The position numbers and the translations under genes were made by a program. This document shows, piece after piece, positions 18,826 to 30,150 of a stretch of DNA of 60,000 nucleotides. The notes under the pieces are model-generated. The model did no database searches, was not told the DNA's origin, and saw only the letters and a program-made list of their open reading frames with translations. Location: assembly GCF_963678635.1 (NCBI RefSeq), contig NC_087067.1:13618844-13678843 (forward strand). The letters run 5' to 3'. The stretch is from Symsagittifera roscoffensis (taxonomy: Eukaryota; Xenacoelomorpha; Acoela; Convolutidae). Position 1 is the first letter of the stretch. Each line of letters opens with the position of its first letter.

Positions 18826-21800
18826 TCAATGTTCCATCTCTTCCTCCTGTGACACTGACTCTGCACTTTCAGTTTCTGTGTCTTGCAACACTTCGTTAGC
18901 TATTCTGACGCTGTTGGAAGCAGTCCTCCAACACTTCTGCTCTTCTACCCTCTGTTTGCAACAAGGTAGGGGATCCACGTTAGATTCTCTGTTTCGGCAG
19001 AAGCTGTTGTGGAGACACAACGTCACGTTTCTCTCCAAATCTTCCTTCAACATCTCTTCCTTTCCACTACGTTCACTCGTCCTGGAAATTTTTTTTACAG
19101 CGGTGGTCATGGCATTCCGATTAGTCACGAAAGCTCGCTTGAAAGCTCCTGCTCCAATGTCCAGCTGATATCCACTGTACACCCTGCCGTGCTTCGACAT
19201 ATGCTTTTTGGCATATTCGTACAACCATGCAGTCATGTTAGCTCTGAACCATGGCATCAATCGTCTTCTCGCCCATATCTTTTTCACTTCCATCGGAATG
19301 TTTAGAATCTTGCACATTGTCTCAAAAAGATCTAAATCTTTTAGACAATCCAATTTCTGCAACTGTTCTCTCGTCGGTGCCTCCTGTCTATTGTTTTCTC
19401 TCACATGAGCCTCCAGCAATCGTATCGCCATCATAACTCCCACCATCACTATCGTTATGGGCCCTGATGAGTCTGGTAAACCCATGGAGAGCAGCTCTCC
19501 AGAGTCCCAGATCAACACCAGATTACTACGCTCGGGATACCACCAGGTCTGCAGCAAGCAGTGGCAGGGAAACTCGTCATGTGTCAACATGATGCTCCTC
19601 CAATTACGTTTTCCCGAAGCTTCCAGTAATGGTTCCACTTCCATCATCACTCGGTGGACTTCATCGTTCTCGTCTACTGTATTGTAATCCGTAACGGTTG
19701 ATCCTCTCTGTTTCTGTCTTTCAAAGTCACTGAAGTTCCCACTCACGTATCCCATGAACCTCCTTCCCAGTATCGATTCCAACTCCTCCTTTGTTCTCTC
19801 TGGAACTGCTGAGAACATTTTACATAGCAACTCGTAAGATTTTTCGGACATTCTCGTTAATCGCACCCACTTTGGCACTGAGAAGGCTTGATCCACGATC
19901 GTTCTCGTACTCTTTACATCCACAGCCACAAAATGCACCGGGTATCTGCTCTTGCACATTGGAGCCAATGTCGATCCCACCAAATATCGTGCCCCTGATG
20001 GTCTATAATAAGACTCACTTTGTCTGATGTTCATTTCCGTCTCGATAGCTTCCCTCCATTTTCCTATGTACTTTTGCTCAGTTTGCAGAACTCCTGGGAA
20101 CACTTCTACACTGATGGCTTTGACCATCTCTTGCTTCTGTTCTAGATTCAATAGTGACTCTAAAGAACCAAACATGCTGTAGAATCCTAGTGCAGTCACT
20201 AGATTCACTTCGGTTCCTCCATGGCAATCTGCGATCAGTTCCGTTCCCGTCTTTGCTTTCATCACGACATTCCCATCGGCCGCAGTCACTGGTTCCGGTT
20301 CACGTATCTCTTCAGTTACCGCTTGCATTTTCTTCGTCGCCAGCTCTTGCGGTTTGTCTTTTCTGCGCGCCTCCGCTTCACTCAACAGGCGAGACTTGCT
20401 GGCTTTCACTCCTGATAAAGCTTCCTCATGCCTTGGATGCTTGATGTCTGCCACTGCATCCCAGAATTGCGGACAATCTGATTTAAAATGACCTTCCAAG
20501 TTGCAAAAGAAACACCTCAGGCCGAATTTCGCAATTACTCCTCTCATGAAATCCTCATGCTCAACTTCTGACGCATCTTCGTCCTCGAGGCTAAAGCCTA
20601 TCGCTTTCATGCCTTGTTTGCAAGTTGGGCATGCTGATACATGATGGTCCGTTGAACTGCAATTGGCACAAGAGCGTCTCTAGTCCATATCATCCCTCGG
20701 TTTGTACCAGTTGTTCCCTTGGTTTGCTGGTCCGTTGTTAAAGTTTCCATAATTGTTCTTATAGTATCCAGATCTCGAAGGAGGTTTCAACAAAAGATAT
20801 TCTTTTGACTTGAGCCTCAACTCCTCTGGTGTTGGCGCATTGGTTGATAGTGGTGTGTAATGCGTTGCTAGCATTGTTCGAAGTTCATCATTCTTCACAC
20901 CATCGATGAATTTTGAGGCTACTGCCAGGTTCATCCTTCGGTTCGACTCATCGGGTTGGCTGCGTCTTCTCAACATTTCCAAGTCATTCAGAAACTTGTC
21001 TATCGTTTCATCTTCTCTTTGCCTCCGTTTCTCGAAGCGCATCATCGCTTGGTGCCCCTGCACCCCTGATCCAAAACGGTTCAACAAGATTTCGAAGTTT
21101 TTCTCGGCTGTGTCACGCTGATATTGCTTCTTGGCCATGACACAGTTCAGGGCTGTCCCTTCCAAGTTACTGGTGAGTGCACTGCATTCTTGTCTTCCCG
21201 ACAAGTCCTCTTCTTCGAAATGCAGTTTCATTACCTCTATCCAGGTATCAATACAGCCATCAGATTCGTCTTTGTAGCATCTTGGTTTCTTAAAGACTCT
21301 TCTGGACTTCTCACTGCGTTCATTGGTTTTGGATAACCCTGTAAGGAATGTCTCTAAAGACCTGTTTAGGGGTTCAAAGGCTGTGGCCATTGCCGTGGCA
21401 TCTCTCGAGTGCCCCGCCTGAGTGTCATCACACCTTGTCAAAGGCTCTGTATTCGGTGCATCCCTGCAATCCGAATTGCCGTGAGTGTTTCCCCCTTGGC
21501 TCACATGACTCATCCCTGGGCTCGCATGTCTCCTGTTACCGGAATCATTTCTGCCAGTCGCATGTGTGCCTTGCGTTGGTCGTTCGTTAGAGGTCTGTCT
21601 GTTCCCCGTTGAACTTGCTCTACTGTTCGGGCCCCATGTTCTATTATCCCTTGTGGCGTATCCTGATGGACCGCCCCTACCTCTAATGGATCCATATGTC
21701 CTCTTCCTTTGATGGTCATTGAAGTTCACCTTCGGCTCCCTGCTGGGACCTCCCGAGTTCGGTTCCCCTTCTTTTGGTCCACTCTTGCTGCCTAGTAGCC

Positions 21801-22971
21801 CGTCCAACCTCTCCATCATCGCATCTATCTTTGTGTCAAGAGTCCCAAGAGACTGCTCTTGCTGAATTCTCAACTTCTCCATGTCGTCTCTTAAGCGTAA
21901 CTCTCTCTGTTCCGCTTCTCTTGTCATTCGCGACAAGTTCTTCGCTATGTGCTCGTCCGTTCTTTCTTTCAAGCGTTTTTCGCTCCTACCAATTTCTTGT
22001 CTATTGCGGTTTATTTCTTCCCGTAGACTTTCTCTCTCAATGTGAACTGCTCTTTCTAGTTCACTCATTCTTAAGGACATCTGTTTGTTTTGTTCTCCTA
22101 TACTGCCCACTATGTTGTTCAAGGCTTCTTCTAATGTTGCCCCGTTATCCACGAGTGGCGTCACTAGTGGCGGTGTCACCCTGTCGGTCGCAGGTAGCTT
22201 CGTGCTGGTCGGGATTCGGGCTCTTACTCTCTATCTCGACGTCTTTTCATTATCCACTTCAGGATCCGCCAATGCGTTGCCTAGCCCTCTGTTTCTGTTC
22301 TCCCCAGTTCGCGGCTCTGAATTTGTCGTAATCGCGAAGCTTCTCGACTGGCCCGGTGTGTTTACCTCTTTGCTTATCGTTCTCACCACACCAAATTTGT
22401 CCATGGATCCAGTCTCTCTTTCGACGTATGCCTCATTCTCCTGGGTCGAACTATTGAGGCTGACTTGAGATCCAAAGTCCACTTGCTCGTCTTCGTCCTC
22501 TTCTTCCTCCTGGGATTCACCTTCAATTCGTTTGCCCACTCCCATGGTGAATGGAAAGATGTTTCCTAAGGTGTTCCTCATTCTTTCTGAGAACGATGAG
22601 GACGTTGTCTGTTTCTCAGGCCCGCCTGCCATCATAGTGTTGTCTGTTGGAGATCTTCTAGTTTCCACTATTTCAGTTGAGATGTCGGACAGTTCCGACA
22701 TCCCCTCTCGGTCCAATGTCCCGGTGGAAGTGGCAAAATCATGGCTTTGTTCTACCGGAGTAGATTCACTCGCCAGCCTTCTGCCTCTCCCTTCCAGTCC
22801 ATGTACTTCCTGGTTGTCATTCATGGCCTGGTCCGTATGGACCTCCACTTCTAACATAGCTTTTCGCTCTTCTGAGGACTTCTGACTCCTCGTTTCAACC
22901 ATTTTGCCTGAAACCGTCTCCCCTTTGTCGGTCCGGGCTCGTTTGATTCGATCCACAAAAGGGTCGGTCAT
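18826..22971 (-). pseudogene. gag: Gag fused in frame to ORF3 C-terminal half, two in-frame TAG codons
   Basis: A single minus-strand frame runs from ATG 22971 to the stop at 18826, interrupted only by TAG at 22233-22231 and TAG at 20682-20680; there is no frameshift across 4.1 kb. Order: acidic N-terminal region with METRS near the start; coiled coil (MSELERAVHIERE region); Gag core (DGCIDTWIEVMKL, FEILLNRFGSG, MRFEKRRQ) closely matching copies B and C; two CCHC knuckles (CX2CX4HX4C), the second CFFCNLEGHFKSDC. About 100 residues later the frame joins ORF3 sequence at NLVTALGF and follows it to SLHNSFC. The join removes all of pro-pol and ORF2. Both stops are TAG. They may be decay, or readthrough codons; the open flanks make the question worth testing. 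Confidence 0.85.
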
Positions 22972-25900
22972 TGTTTTTCTTTGCTTTTTAGGTATGAATT
23001 TCCTAGAGCTATCACCTCGTTTAGGTATCCTTTACTTGTCTAGACTCATTCTCAATTTGTCACTTCTTAATGCCTATACACTCAATTCGATTGCTAGTGA
23101 CCTTCTAGTTTGACTATCAATAATAATGACACAACACAATAAATTTCACAAGATTCTATAAAATAGTGACCACGAATCCCTGTATGTTATCAGAGTACAA
23201 TTTATTCACACTAACCGATTATCGGTCGTAAGATTTGAGAACTAGCACAATATGATGTTATCAGTCAATTTAAAAGATAGTGTACTCACTACCTAATCAA
23301 GCACAAATTATGTTGATTTAAAATAAAAAAAAGATATATAATGACCTAATATGAACACCTCTATGAAAAACGTATGTGTATTGTACTTTTAGTCGGTCGC
23401 AGTACAATAGTCGAACTTGTCTTTTAGAAAAAAAGCTTTCCCTGCTTGGTGCTGCACCAAACAGACAAAACTTTGAAGGTAGTAATTTTCTCAAGTGGGC
23501 GTCCATTGCACCCACCGAGTACTGTGTTACCTATCTGCCTTCGGACTGCCCGAGCTAGACCTACTAAAATCCTCAGGGCAGTCACTTTTCACAAAAACGT
23601 ATTGGGTTTCAATCCACACCAATTAATTACGCTCCTTTTAGTTTAGACTTAGTGTCGCGAATATCCGAGTTCGGACCTGTTTTGTTTTGGTCTGGTCTTT
23701 ACTGAAAGCAAGTAACCAGTGCAGTCACTGATTCCTAGCCTGTCTGCTAATAACCTAATACCTCTCACTGTAGTCTTTCTTCTTTTTACCTAAGTCCTTT
23801 AATAAAATAATACCCCTCCGGATTGGCAAAAATAGGACCCTTCCGGATTGGCAAAACTGAGACCCCTCCGGATTGGCAAAATTTAGACCCCTCCGGATTG
23901 GGAAAATTTAGACCCCTCCGGATTGGGACCCCTCTGAGTTAGTAAATAAAAGTACCCTCCGGATTGGGACCCCTCTGAAATAGTAAATATAAGACCCCTC
24001 CCGATTGGGACCCCTCCGGTTTTGTGAAAACAAGACCCCTCCGGATTGGGACCCCTCGGAATTTAAAAAAAAACTTGGACCCCTCCGGATTGGGAGCCCT
24101 CTTGTTTTGTAAAAGTAGCTTTTCGGAGATTTGCTTCTTTCAACCTATACCCCTCCGGATACGTTCTCCGATGCTATTATGCTTTTTAAATTAACTAGGA
24201 AGAATATGTGATCCTTTCCTAGACCCTTCCGGATTGAAGTTAAGCCTCTTATTTGACAATTCAAGCTAACGGTGAAGGGTCTTATCGCTAGCCTAACTTC
24301 GGCTCGATTAAGGTTTTCTTGTGCCTTTAGCCTTCCCTTTTCGTCTAGAACAGCCTAAAGTTACTTTATTCAACCGCTATTACCTTTTGGTAGGGGTGTA
24401 AGTGCTTTCCTAAAAAAAATTATAAAACGTGAAGGGTCTACCCTACCAAATTGGTGAATTTGCCAAAAACAATCTCAAAAAAATTTTCACGCTTACTTTT
24501 TTGAAAAACTTCTGTCTCTATCAGTAAGCTCAGCTATTTTTTGATCTATTGGTGCCAAGATCAACTGGATCTGCCCAATAGTTCTAAAGTTATTAACCAA
24601 AACGTCTTTTTTTCTAAAGTCAAGAAATTTCTCTCTTATAGGTTCCGCCTAACTTTTTCCGCAATTCTGTTCTTTTCGACCTAAAAATTATTGATCCGAG
24701 CTCAGAAGGCCTATACTCTTCTATCTCAATGCAAAAGACCCGATCTAAAACGCTTTAGTTGAAAAAATTTGCGAAAAACTGTGCTACCTGTACCCCTCCG
24801 GATTGATGAATCCACCAAATCAAACACGTTAAGTTCGATTTCTCTGCAACCCGGAAGGCTTTCGGGAAGCGGGTTTTAAAACTTGTAGATTCACTAGTGG
24901 ACGTTGTCCGATTAACTATTTTTACTGTCCTAACTCAAAATTTTCAAACAATTTTCTGAATTTATAGTGTTCCGTTTTCTCAAAAATCACGAAAATTCGG
25001 TTTTTGGTTCCAAAATAGTTCCAACCACTTCCGAACTAAACTTAACCGGTTATATCTATTATAGTAGTGCAGTTACGATGTAAAACACTTTTTTAGCGCT
25101 TTTTTCCGTTACAAAAAATATCGATATCTCAAAAATCGCGATTTGTGGGGGGATCAAAATATCGCTATTTTGACCCTAAAAACCGGTCTGCTTTCTGTGT
25201 TTTTCACTGAAAAACGATATAGGAGTATTATTATAGGCTATATAAGTAATAAAATTAGTAATACTATACCCCTCCGGGTTTGTTTAATATGCGAATTAAG
25301 GTGCTTAACTCGGATATTCGCAGTTCGGTGAAGGGTCACTACAGTGCAGCACTGTCGAGCCCCCACAGATTATTATCTTAATTTTTGTACCAAAAGGGAT
25401 ACAAAACTTGTTAACGATACCCAACAGTCGATTGTTGTTGTCGTTGAGCCCCTTCTTGTTGCTCCTTGTACTGCTTGCCGGATCAGTCTTCTCCCAAGAC
25501 CCCTCCGGATTGAGCGCAAATCAGCTGACCCTTCGGGATTGAGCACAATTTATCATTAACGTGCTTAAATGCTCAAATATCCCTACAGTACAAGCCTCAC
25601 AAACGGGCCACAAAATTGATCGTAACAATCCTGACTGATATAAATGCCTGTAACAACAATTCATCTATCAACAACAAACGGGAGGGTCGGATCACATCTT
25701 GTCTGGGGGATGATTTCTACTGATTTTTTACTTTTTACTGTTTTTGGTTTTTTCGGTTACTTTTTTTTGTTTTTTGTTTTTTTCTTAGGTACTATACTAC
25801 TTTTTGTTCGGTTTAAGTGTTTTTTGTTCTTAATTTTCGGTCTTAACTAGATCAAAAAGCTATTGCAGGTCAAAAAGCTATTGCTGGTTTTTACTGTTTT

Positions 25901-26228
25901 TGATTTTTTCGGTTATTTTTTTATGTTTTTTTGTTTTTCTTGGGTACTATACTACTTTTTGTTTGGTTTTATACATATCTTGAAGTGTTTTTGGTCACAA
26001 ACCTCTCAGGGAACGAGGGGATGGGCGATCCCCCCACCCTTCCTGATTTGTGAATTTTCGGTCTTAACTAGGTTAAAAAGCTATTCACGGTAATCCGGAA
26101 GGCTTCCGCGTTCCGAACTACCCTTCCGCCCCGGCGGCTTAGGCCTATTAAGGGCGTTAATGTGAGCATCCGCTCGGCGCGGAGTGCTCGTTAACGGTTC
26201 TGACGGCCATGATGCTAAAAAAGAATAA
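22972..26228 (-). other. Leader region of element D
   Basis: This is 3.2 kb of non-coding sequence between PBS and gag. It includes a minisatellite (23808-24240) and scattered copies of the same motif near 24797, 25260, 25500 and 25520. A segment just after the PBS (about 26060-26100) matches the leader of element B at 28048-28080 (CCTTCCGG..TTAC or TGTACCGTG, then ATAGCTTTTTAA). T-rich tracts around 25720-25990 are duplicated. No coding frame was recognised. Confidence 0.6.
23808..24240. repeat. Minisatellite, ACCCCTCCGGATTGG unit, in element D leader
   Basis: About a dozen copies of GACCCCTCCGGATTGG separated by short A-rich spacers of variable length. The same motif appears singly in both LTRs and four more times downstream. 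It differs from the minisatellites of elements B and C, although it sits in the equivalent leader position. Confidence 0.85.
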
Positions 26229-26243
26229 CACCCAGGAGCGCCA
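26229..26243 (-). other. Primer binding site of element D
   Basis: The minus strand reads TGGCGCTCCTGGGTG, 12 nt after the 5' LTR. It begins TGG as expected for pairing with a tRNA 3' CCA, and it is identical over 15 nt to the PBS of element B. I cannot name the tRNA. Confidence 0.85.
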
Positions 26244-26255
26244 TAAAAACATCTA

Positions 26256-27129
26256 TGTAACATTCGCCCGGAAGATACATATCGACGGAAAATAAATCTA
26301 GGTTCTAAGACGACTGGCCAACGTCTAAACAGAGCTCTACATGCTTTTCACCGTCTCTACCAAGTCAGTTCTTTTGGTGGTCTTTCTAACATCGGGTCGA
26401 CAAAAACGTTACTGCTTACTAGATTACATGCAGAAATAGTGAGCTCATGGCTGGGTCTTAGTATCCCCAGACCACGAGGTCACTTCTAAAAGCAGGGCTA
26501 CTTCTATTTATTGAATTATTATTGTTTTTGCTCAGTAGATAAAAATCATCATCTCCATCGAAGATGGATCAACCCTTTCCTCCAACTCCTAGCTTCTCAT
26601 CTTAGCAGAATGAATTCAGATGTTAATTAAATTCAATTCAGGACATAATAGGGAAGCTAAAAGTTTATATAAGATGATAAAAGTTCCAGTCCCGAGACCC
26701 CTCCGGATTCTTGAATCCGGGGAAATAAGACCCTTATCTTCTTTCCGGAAGGCTGTCTTCCACCCTTCACAGTTGTTCGCAACGGCCTTGCAACTATTGT
26801 AGCGACACAATAGTTGCAACTCGGAACGGTCTCTGCTACTTCTGCAATTTGTTGTTGTTTTCCAATCACAATTCTCGTCGTTATCGCTATCGCAACTAAT
26901 GTTGTTGTGTTTTATTTCGGTTTTCTGCCAAAATGGTCGTTTCTGACGTTTCTCAGAAATATGACGTCACACTTCGAAAACTTAAAAATTTGAAACACCA
27001 GAATATTCTAGCCTTTACCGTTTGACTAATCGTCCCAATAACGTTGTTAATCTCTTAAAACCGTCAATTCGGAAGGTTCCCTGCTAATTGCTGCGTCTGC
27101 ATTTTTGTCCATTCTGGTCGAATGTCACA
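26256..27129 (-). repeat. 5' LTR of element D (874 bp)
   Basis: Nearly identical to 17081-17990; it differs by about ten substitutions, a deletion of about 30 bp near 26415 and one of about 10 bp near 27085. The 13-bp hairpin is at 26788-26819. Its outer flank (TACTCC, 27130-27135) matches the inner flank of the other LTR, where those bases belong to the PPT. That is not expected of a simple insertion. Confidence 0.9.
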
Positions 27130-27920
27130 TACTCCGAGAAAAAAGTGGTACGTAAAATCAATATGGAAATCAATTCATATAAAAAAAGAACAACCGAATT
27201 ACAATTGCGGGAAAGTTGTCAAAAATACACAGTGGGAAATGGCTATTCGCAATTTCCATCGTAGAAAACGAGAGTAGAGCTGTCCTATCTGATATAGGAG
27301 ACCGAACAATTACAAGAGCAGATCAAGACTCAACTGAACCAGAGTGAACCTTCAATGGAAAGGTGGACAACTGAAGTCTCCCAATGGTTCAGATCCAAAA
27401 CTACATTCTTGCATTAAAACTTATTTCCTTTGATTGGAACTCATCGTTAGAAAACTTCATGAGTTATATTCGATTATATTTATGCTAGAGTTTTTAATTA
27501 GCTTAATTACTGTGTTTCTCAAGTGTGCTGCTATGTAAGTACCAAATTTAATTTTTTCGAGTGCATTTTATAATAAGTATGTTGAGGTGAGGCGAGTTTT
27601 AGGTTGATCCATCTGAAATGGATCAAAGTTCCACTGTCCAATAAAAAGTAACTTAACGGATTGTTCCGACCCTGTTTTTAACGGCGTTCGTGTATTTTGG
27701 GAATTTGAGACCTAAGTATGGGGGCGTTCTTATTTTCTAGAGTGGGGGGTATTTTGGAAGTGGCCTTCAAGCTGTAACGGGTTCTAGTCTCATGTCGCAA
27801 GCGAACCGAATTGGCTCCGACCGTTTTTGAGGTAGAAAAACACAAGAGATAGTGTCCCTGACTCTTGAGCCGATGGTTATAGGGCCTATTTTTCTTAAGC
27901 CGAAGTAGGCGAATGTTACA
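27130..27920 (+). repeat. 5' LTR of element B, 5'-truncated
   Basis: Clear similarity with the 3' LTR (46396-47292) starts near 27176 and continues to GGCGAATGTTACA at 27920. The first 130 bp or so of U3 are missing or replaced where the LTR abuts element D. The TTGATCCAT hairpin and AATAAA (27640-27645) are kept; the GGAAATTGC hairpin has one mismatch. Confidence 0.82.
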
Positions 27921-27931
27921 TAGTGTTTTTA

Positions 27932-27946
27932 TGGCGCTCCTGGGTG
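27932..27946 (+). other. Primer binding site of element B
   Basis: TGGCGCTCCTGGGTG lies 11 nt after the LTR end and is identical to element D's PBS. The next bases (GTTTTTATGGCGCTCCTGGG context) are also shared with D. Confidence 0.85.
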
Positions 27947-29415
27947 TTTTTACGACATCATGACTACGGAGTTAAACCCACGTGACACAGCTCCGGGCTA
28001 CATGCCCATTCTAGAGTACCGGTGGCACGGTTTAGCGGGAACGTGTAAACCTTCCGGTTGTACCGTGATAGCTTTTTAAGAAAACTTGAGAAAACTTCCT
28101 GGTACGCTCTCCGAACGAGGCTTAGGGGTACAAAAACACGACCAAAAAGACAAAAAAACGAAACAAAAACAAGAGAAAAGTATAGAAAAAGGAACAAAAA
28201 CCATAAAACAAAAATGACAGTGACTTTGATACCAGATTAGTTGGATCAAACCTTTATATTAATTAAAAAGTATACCCGTACTGTTTTATAAGACCGATCG
28301 TTTCGATCAATCTAGCAATTTAAAAAGTGACCTCAATAAGGTGCCCAAGTGGGGGGCGTTGTTAAGGGTTTTCAGATAGCTTGCAACCTAGCTGGACAAC
28401 TAGGAGACTTGACTGGAAGAGGTGACCAGCCGAGTGGGAAAGTGCTTCACAAGGACTGAGCTGAACCGCTAGGAGACTTGACTGGAAGAGGTGACCAGCC
28501 AAGTGGGAAGGTAGTGCTGGTGTCAAGTGCAGCGCACGTCAAGGGGACAACCAGCACGGGATCGATACAACAAGAGGAGGACGCACAGGGGTGTTCTCAA
28601 GTTGGACAAACGGGTATCGTTAAAATCCACATTACATTATAGGAAATAAGTGTAAAATTGGATAAGCGGAGCCCCATTGTTTTGAGGAAGTTTTTACACA
28701 AGCAGGCCTGGAAACAGATCTACGGTTTTCTCTCGAGAGGTTTAGCACCCGGCGCTTAAGGGAATTTTCAGCTTAAGAGGGGGGCTAAAGAGGGGGGGGG
28801 GGGGTTAGAAGGGGGGGGGGGCTGGTTAGGTTAAAGGTTGGTGGTTGTAAAGTGTAAAAAGGGGGGACACATTAGAGTAACTAATTGTTCGGCATCGTCC
28901 ATTTAGTTACATTAGATACTTACACGCGTTGGTTATAAGAAGCGGATATCCAAATTTAACATCGAGTTATGGTAGGTACCCTGGTCGGATCGTTCGGGGG
29001 GAACGGACATAGACAGTTACTGTGATACCCCATAAGATCGCTAGCAGGGGGGAGGAAAACGCGTGGCAGTCGGGTACCAGACGTTTTTTCGGACAAAGGT
29101 TGACATCTGTCAGCTTTGAATTTTAGGTGGGTTCATCTCTCTGTTTTGTAATTTTTTCTGTTTAAATTTCTACGTTTTGGTGAGAATTTGTTGTTGGTAT
29201 TTGAACGAACAGGTGATCACAAGATACCTGCAAAGAAGTTGGGGGTTTCAAATTGCCTGAAAAAACGAAAGGGAGATAAATACCATGGGGTCAGTATTTG
29301 GATTTTGGCCATTAGGATAGGGATTTTGGGTTAAGTGGTGGTACACGGTACAGTGGTTCAAGAGTCCCCACAACGAAGAAGAAGAGATCCTACTATCCAG
29401 ACACTTGGTGACAAG
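27947..29415 (+). other. Leader of element B, first part
   Basis: No gene was seen. It contains a box shared with element D (28048-28080), a 41-bp direct repeat (28400-28440 and 28469-28509), long G-runs (28780-28825), and from 29024 a stretch (GATACCCCATAAGATCGC) that reappears at 47586 in copy C. Confidence 0.65.
28400..28509 (+). repeat. 41-bp direct repeat in leader
   Basis: CTAGGAGACTTGACTGGAAG begins both copies (28400-28440 and 28469-28509, period 69). They differ at one base. The role is unknown; its position between PBS and gag would allow a packaging or dimerisation signal. Confidence 0.85.
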
Positions 29416-30150
29416 TCTTGGGAAGTACCGAAGAAGTCTTGGGACATTGCAGTCTGGGGACGGTCTTGGTACAGTGCAGTCTTGGGACAGTCTTGGGACA
29501 GTGCAGTCTTGGGACAGTCTTGGGACGGTGCAGTCTTGGGACAGTCTTGGGCCAGAGCAGTCTTGGTACGACACAGTCTTGGGACAGTGGTCTTGGGACA
29601 CTGGTCTTGGGACAGTAGTCTTGGAACAGTAGTCTTGGGACAGTGGTCTTGGGACAGTTGTCTTGAGACAGTGGTCTTGGGACAGTGGTCTTGGGACAAT
29701 AGTCTTGGGATACTAGTCTTGGGACAGTGGTCTTGGGACAATAGTCTTGGGACACTAGTCTTGGGACAGTGGTCTTGGGACAATAGTCTTGGGACACTAG
29801 TCTTGGGACAGTAGTCTTGGGACAGTAGTCTTGGGACAGTAGTCTTGGGACAGTAGTCTTGGGACAGTAGTCTTGGGACACTAGTCTTGGGACAGTAGTC
29901 TTGGGACAGTAGTCTTGGGACAGTATTCTTGGGACACTAGTCTTGGGACAGTAGTCTTGGGACAGTAGTCTTGGGACACTATTCTTGGGACAGTAGTCTT
30001 AGGGCAAGGATCTTGGGACAGTAGTCTTGGGACAGTGGTCTTGGGACACTAGTCTTGGGACAGTAGTCTTGTGACAGTCGTCTTGGGACAAGTGTCTTGG
30101 GACAGTCGTCTTAGGGCAAGGGTCTTGGGACAGTGGTCTTGGGACACTAA
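29416..30150 (+). repeat. Minisatellite, GTCTTGGGACAGTA unit, in element B leader
   Basis: About 50 head-to-tail copies of a 13- to 15-bp unit, GTCTTGGGACAGTA with variants ending GTG, GTC or CTA. It lies between PBS and gag. Apparent long ORFs in both strands are by-products of the period and are not genes. Confidence 0.93.

Larger units (their letters stand above)
17081..27129 (-). mobile_element. Element D: non-autonomous gypsy-like element with Gag-ORF3 fusion
   Basis: Bounded by two near-identical LTRs (17081-17990 and 26256-27129) in the same orientation. The minus-strand order is 5' LTR, PBS (26243-26229), 3-kb leader with a CCGGAGGGGT minisatellite, gag, ORF3 C-terminal half, PPT, 3' LTR. 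Protease, RT, RNase H, integrase, ORF2 and the first half of ORF3 are absent. PBS and PPT match those of the plus-strand elements, so it belongs to the same superfamily but a divergent lineage. The LTRs differ by few substitutions plus two short indels, so insertion was fairly recent and must have used enzymes supplied in trans. No clear target-site duplication is seen. Confidence 0.85.

Noticed and set aside
29358-29881. Long antisense ORFs with a repeating SQDYCPKTTVPRL-like peptide across the B minisatellite (and the same at 48170-48835 in C)
   Set aside because: They arise because the tandem unit has no stop in some frames. Unit lengths vary between 13 and 15 bp and break every frame, and there is no start context or conservation apart from the DNA repeat.
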